Source of the DNA: Sclerodactyla briareus
Lineage: Eukaryota > Echinodermata > Holothuroidea > Dendrochirotida > Sclerodactylidae
Direction of reading: 5' to 3'
Assembly: GCA_026419785.1 (NCBI GenBank)
Contig: JAODTK010005625.1
Coordinates: 147,235-211,234 of the forward strand
DNA length: 64,000 nt
The first letter of the stretch is position 1. Each line of letters begins with the position of its first letter. The notes under the pieces are model-generated. The model did no database searches. It was not told the origin of the DNA and worked only from the letters and a program-made list of their open reading frames with translations. This document shows, piece after piece, positions 49,701 to 58,700 of this stretch. Made by a program: the position numbers and the translations under genes.

Positions 49701-52700
49701 GCGGTTTACCCGCCCCTGACACATGTCTGTCAGAAAAGGGCATTCACACAATTGGTTCAGTGGTCATCTTTGGCCATTTTGTAAAACTACACAAAATGTT
49801 TCTTCTACTACAGTTCAAATCGGATGATCTCGAATGTGGTCAGTATATTATCGTGTATCAATGCTACATAATTGGTATACAGGGATTTGAGTTCAAAAGT
49901 GATTTTGGGTCATCTTGGCCTGAATGGTCATTTTAAGGGTCATAAAAATGTTTCTTCTTCAATAGATTGAATGGGATGGGAAGTGATAGTTAGTATTATC
50001 ATTGTCTAATGGAATTTATGGGCTGTTTTAGAAGTTTGAGGTCATAGGTCATCTTGGGGTAGATTCGACCATTTGGTTTGAATTGTCGAAAAAAACCATC
50101 TCCTACTCCAACAGAATGGATCTGATGATAATGGAAGTTGGTCAGTATATGAATATATCATTGACTAGTGGTACACATGGGGATATTTGTGCACTTGAGA
50201 TCATTTAGGGGTCATTCCAGGCATTTTGTTTATTCAATTGACAAACAGTCTCTACTTCTACAAAATGGATCGTATGATCATTTGGTTCTATTACTAATTG
50301 ATCAAGTTATACATGGGTAGGGCTTGGACAAACGCGCGATTTTGAGGACAAAAAAATGCATCGCACTTCGAAGAAAAAAAAAAATGCGATCCTAATCACA
50401 AAAAAAAACGTGATCGTATTAGTAAGAATTATCATGGCAAAAACTGGCCGCCAATCAGACCATTTGTTTGCTAAACTAAGTGATAAAAAAAATGAAAGAA
50501 GAAAAATACTCTAAGTTGTATTATTTAGCAGATCAAATAATACCAACAACAATTACTGCTTTGAACTGGCCTATCCTTTGATTATTCAAAATAATTTCGT
50601 TCGTTTGAGATTTCAGTCAGCAGAACGCCTAAGGTAGCTAATTTCGTGGGTTCCAAAAGTTATTACAAATGCTCGTTGACCTTTCCCCATCTGTGTAATG
50701 ATGGTTTTATTTAGGAAATGTGACAGACGTGTCGTGATGGTCCAAAAATATCAAAATTTCAATACCGCCAGCGCTAGGCCCCCCAATTTTGGGTGTCCGT
50801 AAATTACAGGCCGACATGCTAAAACCAAGGTTGTGGGATAACTTGAACTGCCACATCACATGTGTTGCGGCCTTGGCCATCAGCATCACGCGGGATCGAA
50901 TGCTTCACACGGGCTGGCCTGTTGACTTAGCCTAACTGTAAGATCCGCTCACTGTTGAACGTTGATGATCTTGATTGGTTTAGTTCATCACCTAATAAGA
51001 AACAATAATCTGTTAGGCCCACATTATTTACAAATATGGAAGCTTGTTTGTTTACTTGGGGCACGGATCATGAAAAAAGAAGGCGGAGTGCGAAAGAATT
51101 CTTTCGTTGGTTTCAATGAAGCTGTTCACTGGGTGCATGGATCGGGGAATGACACCCCGTGGATCGCAGCAACAAATTATTCATGCTACTTTCTTACCGC
51201 GATCTGCAGGCGCATGAGAAGAAAGCTAGCTTCCTGTGTTTCTTTCCTTGGAGTTGGAATTTGGAATAAGATAAGATGTTTGCATGCAATCTACGCGGGA
51301 CTCTATTGGGCATGCATATCGTTCCCGCATTCCGACAATATTGTAATGGATTGGGGAATAGGCTGTGTGAATTGGGACGATATTCAATTTTGTAGTGAAA
51401 CAAAAGCAATTCAATCTGATTAAAATCATATAACACGAAATTGGTGTGATTGTGTTTCACAAAAATGAACAGCGTTATTTTAATTTTTTTTAATTTTTGA
51501 AAACCCAAATTACCAACAAAACGCAATGATTCGCAAAACCGCCAATATGCGCCGCACCCAAACCGCGATATGCATTAGTACCGAGCCCTACATATGGGGG
51601 TATCAGAAATATGGGCGGTCAAAGAGCATGCAGGGATTAATTTCAGTATTTTGTTTGAAGCTGTCAAGTGAGTTCTACGAGTTCTACAGAATAGATGGGA
51701 TGTTCCAGAAAGTTGACGTCAGTATTATATGACCCAATGGTACAGAGAATGTCAGAAATTTGACGGTCAAGAGTCTTCAAGGCGTCAGTTTTGGTAGTCA
51801 AGCCTTATTACACTGATAAAATTGCTACATTTCCGCATGACTCACTTACTGTTGTGAAAAATGTTTAAGAGAAACCTAAGGATATCATTCAAATAGAATG
51901 AATTGAAAGTAACATTTCGTAACTTTCGCCTAACAGAAATGATAGTTGAGCACTGTGCATTGTGGTAAGAATCTGCGAAAACTGAGGGGTGGGTGGTAAA
52001 TGTTTGCGCATTGTATGGCCACTTCTGACAATGACTGTCTGTGTCCCCGTAAGAGTGCGTCCTATACAAGGAAAGTTTAGCTTGGGTAGCACCTATGGCA
52101 CATAGGGTTAGGGATCCCTCGGACCGTATCTAACTCCCTGACTGCCCACAGACTGGCAACATAAAGTGTAGAATGAGGATGGAAAATGATGAGTGGGGGT
52201 GTTAAAGTATGATGGCGTGAAATATGAATTTGGTACTCTCGTTCTGTTAATTATGAGAGACAATCCCTGGGCCGGGACTATATCAATGGTATTCAGTCTT
52301 TCCGCGGGGCGGGGGAGTGCAGCAAAAGTAATAACTCCCCGTTCAGTTCAGCCACAGCAATATGTTGAGAAAAACTTCAAGTGTGCAGTTACTCAGCGGG
52401 TTAGCAGACATCAGCTACATGGGAAGGATAGCACATACATTGTCAGTTGTCATACTCATAATGTAGGGAATGCATGTTGTTGTAGCAAAATAATTATGTA
52501 TCTCACACGCATTCCCACCTCTTTTTTGTGAAAGTTTCGTCAGAGGCTCAAAGCTTATGGTCAGTATACATAACGATTTGCAAATAACTGCCAACAGCAG
52601 AAGTCTAATCTCTGAAACCTTTTACTTACAAGTTTTAAAAACATAAATAAATCAGTGTGAGGGAAGACAGTGAATGCAAAAATTGGGTATTTTTCATGGG

Positions 52701-55700
52701 GAACTTGTGTGCTTAATTCTACCATATCTTAACCCAAATGTGTATACATGAAATTGGCAAAAAAGTTCAAATCTGGCACGGCATGACTGTAAATAGGGCC
52801 ACTGCTAGACATTGCTTTGGTTGCACGGTCGTCACAGTGTCGTTCTTAAAATGGATGTTTAACGGTGTTTCCACGTCCTGAATCGGCTTCATTCACTTCA
52901 TATGTGGAGGATGAGGTATTAACCAATCAGTGGTTTGCCCAAACAAACTTGGATCTGCTCCAAGGCTTGTCTGCTGTCAATCCGAGTATGTGAGGGAACT
53001 TATTGAGAACTCTCGTTTGGCGAAAAACGAAGCAATAGCTTGGCCTTCTTACGTGGGGTACTGTTCCGGTACAATTTTACGGCCCATCCTCAAAATGAGA
53101 CAACCCTATATATGTTTTAAATTGGTTTTTGTTACACCTGTTTGTATAGAGCCATCGAAATTGACACCCGCTGTAAGCTCTGTAATCTCACCCAGAGTAC
53201 CCGGTGCACTCGGCCATCAGTACTGTGATACGCGTCGACTGCGAGTTACCATTACTAATCGAAAATACTCGTATATACCATGACAATCTTATTAAACATC
53301 CTCACTGAGGATAGATCTTGCACTTTTTTTTCTGTTACCAGCTAGCCTCCCATACCCGAGGGCCAAGGTCTAATTCCATTAAAATAACACTTTAACATGG
53401 AACAGAGCCCAACCCAGTCAGGGTGATTAGTTCAATTCACTGGTTCGGCCTTGAATAGGATTCATTGACTGGGGCGTCAGTAGGTTGTCAGAACACATTT
53501 TGTCAATCTTGAATTATTATGTTTTTTCAGTCGGGGCCAGAGTGTAGGAAAACAATCATTGATGTTATCTTCCGATCATGGATTGAGAGTCGATGGAGTT
53601 CACTGCATTGTTTCTTTTCCAACTTTGTCAATGGGAGCATTCCCAAACGTCTTCTTAGGTGTTAGATAGTTCCATGATGTCGTGATCGAAAAAAACCGGC
53701 CCTTGTGTAATTTCGGGCAACAAAGTTTAAGTGGTACTGCATCATAATTATTGGCTGCTGCTATGAAGACAAGGTCAATGCCTGATAAAAACAATGCTAC
53801 ATGCTTTATATTGTGTGCGTCATCTTAACAAAACTGCCGTCTCCCTAGGACTGATAGATCTCTCTGAGTCTCTGTTGATTTAGTTAAACGCCACAACGCT
53901 ACGGTCGCCGCTCGACGGGACCGCAAGCGGCGGCAAACTCCGGTCCAGGTCCAGACAGTGACCGCATGGTTTGGCGCACACTAGAGGAATTCACAGCAAG
54001 AACACGGGGGGATGTTTACATTCGAAGCATCTGTTAGTATGTCTCCGAGGGAGAGAATGATTGAAGTTGGACAACTCATCGCAAAAAAAATACTACTTCC
54101 AGTCAAACGATTCTGCCCTTCATTCTGCCAATACTTTTGATTTATTAGCCATCGCAAACATGTGGGCTGCGGAACTTCATTTTTCCAGACTCGTTGCAAA
54201 ATTCGCTGCAAAGGGATTGCGGCCAGTCTGGCTGCTCGCGTAGTGCATGGTTTGCGGTCATTCGCCTCACACCTTACGGTAAACAACGGACAGTGAGTCT
54301 GGACCGTAAGCTGTCGCAAGCTTGCAGTTAGCAAATTAAGTACAGTGTGAGGCAGGCCGCCTAACAATGGTGTCACCTGACTTGGCAGGAAATTAGCTCC
54401 TTTTATTAAAGGGCGATGGCGTAACAGCTGACAAAAACCTGGTGTGAGAATAGCTCGTCAAATTTGACCCAGCATCAATTTTCACACATCCATGGTAGGA
54501 GTCCACTCCGAAGGCCGTTCAGACCTGTTGTAGGAGGTTCATAGCGACAGTAGGGGGACGTATGTGGCACTCAGGTCTTCAAGTCATTTATGACCAGTGA
54601 CCGTCATGAATGGTTAGGTGTCAATGAATAATATTAAACTTGGCTTCTCATAAAACTCACACATACTGTTGATCACAGCATTGAGGAACAATTCAGTTTA
54701 CCTAAACTGATGATCATTTTGGGAGAGGGGCTGCCCTGCTAATTAAACATGGAGTTGAGTTATTGAGCTGTTGAAATGGTATCTAGAACTAAAACTGGGT
54801 GTATTCTTCTTTGCATACCATTTGGCACTTTTGTGAACATGAGACCTGTTGTATAACCAAGCTCGTATTGGATGTCATTCCAACACAATTACAAACAACT
54901 TATGAACACATTGAAACCCAAGTACTTTTCTTCTCGATGCCAGTTTTACTGAGTTCACAAAAAAAATCGGTGTGCACTTTCATAGAACGGGCAGTACATT
55001 TGGTACATTTTTTTTGTGGTAATCAGGGTAGTGCTCATGAACCCATGTTTGCTTTGCATATAATTGGCATGTTGGTAATTTACATTGTCAGATACCTACG
55101 TGCTTCCTGTATCGGGGTGGAACGGGGGAATGGGCCATTTGGGGTTGCTTGTGCTTTTTAGGATGTATTCCTAATATAACTTTGGATTTCAAGGAAGTTT
55201 TTAGGGGTATCATTGATATGCCTTCCCTCCTCCTTTCTACATTGCCCCATCTGAGTTATAGATATTCGCAGCCCCTTGACCTGTGGACAAGTGAACTGGC
55301 CGATCGTCCGATTCGCCTGACATAAAAATCAAGACGCGTTCCCCCCTCCTTGGACTCAGCTTGGTATTTGCCTTGAATTGGGTTTCAATTGTCTGCGGAA
55401 CGATTTTATAACATGAAACTCAAAACAGCGACAGTGGAGTGGCTAATCCTGACAAAAATGAAATTCTGGAGGACATAGTATGGGATCATATATTTTTTCC
55501 CAAAAATTTCCGCCAGAAATTCAATACTGAGCACGACCGAAAAGGAGAATATTCCAACGATCTTAATCTCTCCCCCTTTTTCAAACCTCGACGGATTTCC
55601 TATAAACTTTTCGTTTGTGGTTTCCTGTCGAAATTGACCGATTTTTGTCACGAAATGTCTATTTCAGTCTACCAATTGTCAGCGATCCAAATTCGACAGT

Positions 55701-58700
55701 GGAAATGAGAGAATGCAATAATTTTCAATCATTTCATTTTGATAAAATAACTTCTCATCAAGATAGAAACCCACACGTGGGAAGAAAAATGAATGTGTCA
55801 CCTGTCATCAAGGAGGTCATAGCTATGGCACTCGGTTCAAGGGGCGAGTTCTCGTAATGTTAATAGAATGATATTTGGTTGTGGTAGGCGAAAGTCTTCC
55901 AGCCAAAGGCAGTTAAGAGTGGTACCCGCTGCCTGAGTCATCACAATTCCACAATACTAACCATGCTGAATGTGTCCTTGAGAGCTTGATATCTCAACAG
56001 GAGCAAACCACACAAGAGTATCAGCGATACGTGTTGGATGAGCCGCTCTTGTTTTCTAGTTCACTCCTGGTTGGCCCTAGTCTGAATTCCAGAAAATGGC
56101 ACCCTCTGTCAGTAAAAGTGTCTATAAACACTATAACAGGCTGATCTTTGGCAGTGAAATGACAATTTTTTCAGCAGCATTCAGTTGTTAAACTGAATAA
56201 AATATGCGCCCCATTCCTACTGGATAATTCGTTCATTGTGAATATCCGAACCAATGAGACTCAGTCAAGTACGTTTCCCTTGTGTTATGCTGTTTTTTTT
56301 TAATGTATACTTTTAACTATATATGCGTAGCAGTGGAAGCTACGACGCTTGCATAATTCAGCTTAGCTCAAAATTTGCTTTCAAATAACATACGTTGAAT
56401 CATTCTGTTATATAACAGTGTATGTTCATTATAAAAAGGTCACTGTATGGTGGCTACTCGCATGACAGAATTCAACATTCCCATGTATTATATCAAGATG
56501 GAATCTAACTACGCAGTCTTTCCAGGGTATTCCAGCAACTATCAAAGCTGGTCATGTGAATAAGCCTTTTTGTGAAGTAAATAAGTAATACTCTAAAACC
56601 AGGAATCTCGGCCCATTGCTGGACCACCATCACAGAACAAAGTTTGGTGGGCCCCAGTGATTAAGCGATAACTCACAGAAAGTGGGCCTCAAGCGTAAAA
56701 GTAGGACAGGAAGCCAATTGCTTCCCTCATGTCACCAGGTGCTACTTCCCAGATGGTCTTCACTAAAAAACTCACAAAGGGCATATTCCAGTGAGCTCTG
56801 CCAAATGATTTTGATTGATAGCTGCACTCTGTGAATAGCTTGGCATCACCTCTGGTAACCCGGAGGCCCAGCACGCAATTCACCATTTCACTCATAGGCC
56901 GTAGATGAAAAGTCCCCCCCCCCCCCCCCCCCCATCCCCCCAAGAAAAACAAGAACCCACTGTGCTTTCCTGACAGAAATCAAAATGAGGGATCGGAGTC
57001 AAGGGGTTACTTTTCAGAAGAAAGAGCCCCTGGTTCATGGAAACTGCCCCCAAAATAGCCCCCTGGGTTATGTAATTTCATTAGTCCCTGGGGTTATTGA
57101 TGTATTTTAGCGGGCTAATAGCCCCTGCACCCCCGCTTATCTGAACCCCTGCTTTCAGATTGGACATCCTACACAACAGTTTATCTAATACTGCAGTTTA
57201 TCAGACTCACCCTTCCCCAGCTCCCGGGTAGTGGATCGATATCCATTTCATCCCGGTACATAATAATTTTCTTTAGACCTAGCAATCACCCTCCTGGAAG
57301 AGAGAGCATAACAGGTTGAACCCCTGGGACCATCCTGCTCCCTCCCCGTTCCCAGGCTTGCTTCTGACAGCCAAGGGACTCAGCATCTCGATCCCCCCCC
57401 CCCCTTCCTCCTCCCGCTCAAAATCCTAAGCCATCTCCGTTTCATCTATCGTTCGGTGTGCGCTAGTGTCAGATTTCTCATTTTTAATTTAGCAAGGGAT
57501 TAGGCCGCATGCTTATCCTGCAGCTGCGGTGGATAATGTATTACATTGTGTCGGAGTAATTGCCGTGAAGTCTGATAGGGAGAGCATGATTTAGGCAGTA
57601 CTGGCCTAAATGTTGTCTCAGATAATATTTTGTCTGAGACAACAGGATGGTCCAGAAAAGGTAAAATCATTAGAATATTCTCAAAATATGAAATTGAAAA
57701 GAACTTAGCATCTCAAACCTCCCCGATTCATTGTTATCAATTGTTAATGTTCTTAAGATGTGGTTTTCATTTCGGCTGAAAAACAAAACCTGTGCAGCTT
57801 CATAATGTGAGATTTTGGAATCCCTTTGCTTCAGTTGACTATTACAACAATCTGTGATGCTGTCTTTGAAGCGGAACCCTAAAACAGAAATTATGAACTA
57901 AGAAATTTCTTTTCTTCAATGTTTTTATAGGGAATAGTGCCCACAGAACATAATAATGGTTGGTTTGTCATTGTTTCCTCAGTCATGGGCATTTGTGGCT
58001 GTAGATCGCAGACCTGCCGGACCTGCGAGGCCAGTTTTCCCTGGCCGAAGAAGGCTTGCTAATGAGCGTATAGGGCAACTGGTTTGATCAAGAATCAAAC
58101 TACTTACCTTGGCCTGCGACCCATTGACGTTTGCATCTTGCCGCCTGACTGCACAGGATCGCTCATACTGGTTTATAGCCAATTAGAAAAGTGGCCATTA
58201 TACCATTGAATGAAAAGTTTATGAAGGATTACTCCTATCATTGTTGTTTGCCACTGCTGAAGAAATAGTTGCTGGACCACCACTCCTTCCCGAAATTTCA
58301 CCTTTTTTTGTATGCTTCCACCGGATTTTCCACCTAAAATGTGTAATTCCAGCAATTCCGAAACTGAGTGCAGGTTGGCATCAGTTGGTGGAGTCGTCCG
58401 CCTTCCCCCCACGAGATTGGGGGTCAGGGGTCGGGTCATTAATACAAAGACTCTCGAAATAGTACCTGTTGGCCTTCTCGCTGGATGCTCCACACAAGGA
58501 TTGGAGCGGGACAAACGAGGGTTTGCAATTGCTGTCTGCCTTATCGCCTCATTCCGTGTTAATTCCGTGAGAGATTCGTACTGACAATGGGTGCAGTATC
58601 TAGGTCTGCCTCCATTGACTCCTTGCTTGGCTTGAATAGGTCCGTTCGTTTGCTCGGCATGTACATAAAAAAAAACTAATAAAAAAAGCCCTCTAGCTGG

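Noticed and set aside
50962..51423. 153-codon frame as a hAT transposase
   Set aside because: No BED finger, catalytic or dimerisation motif is recognisable; it may be chance inside the element.
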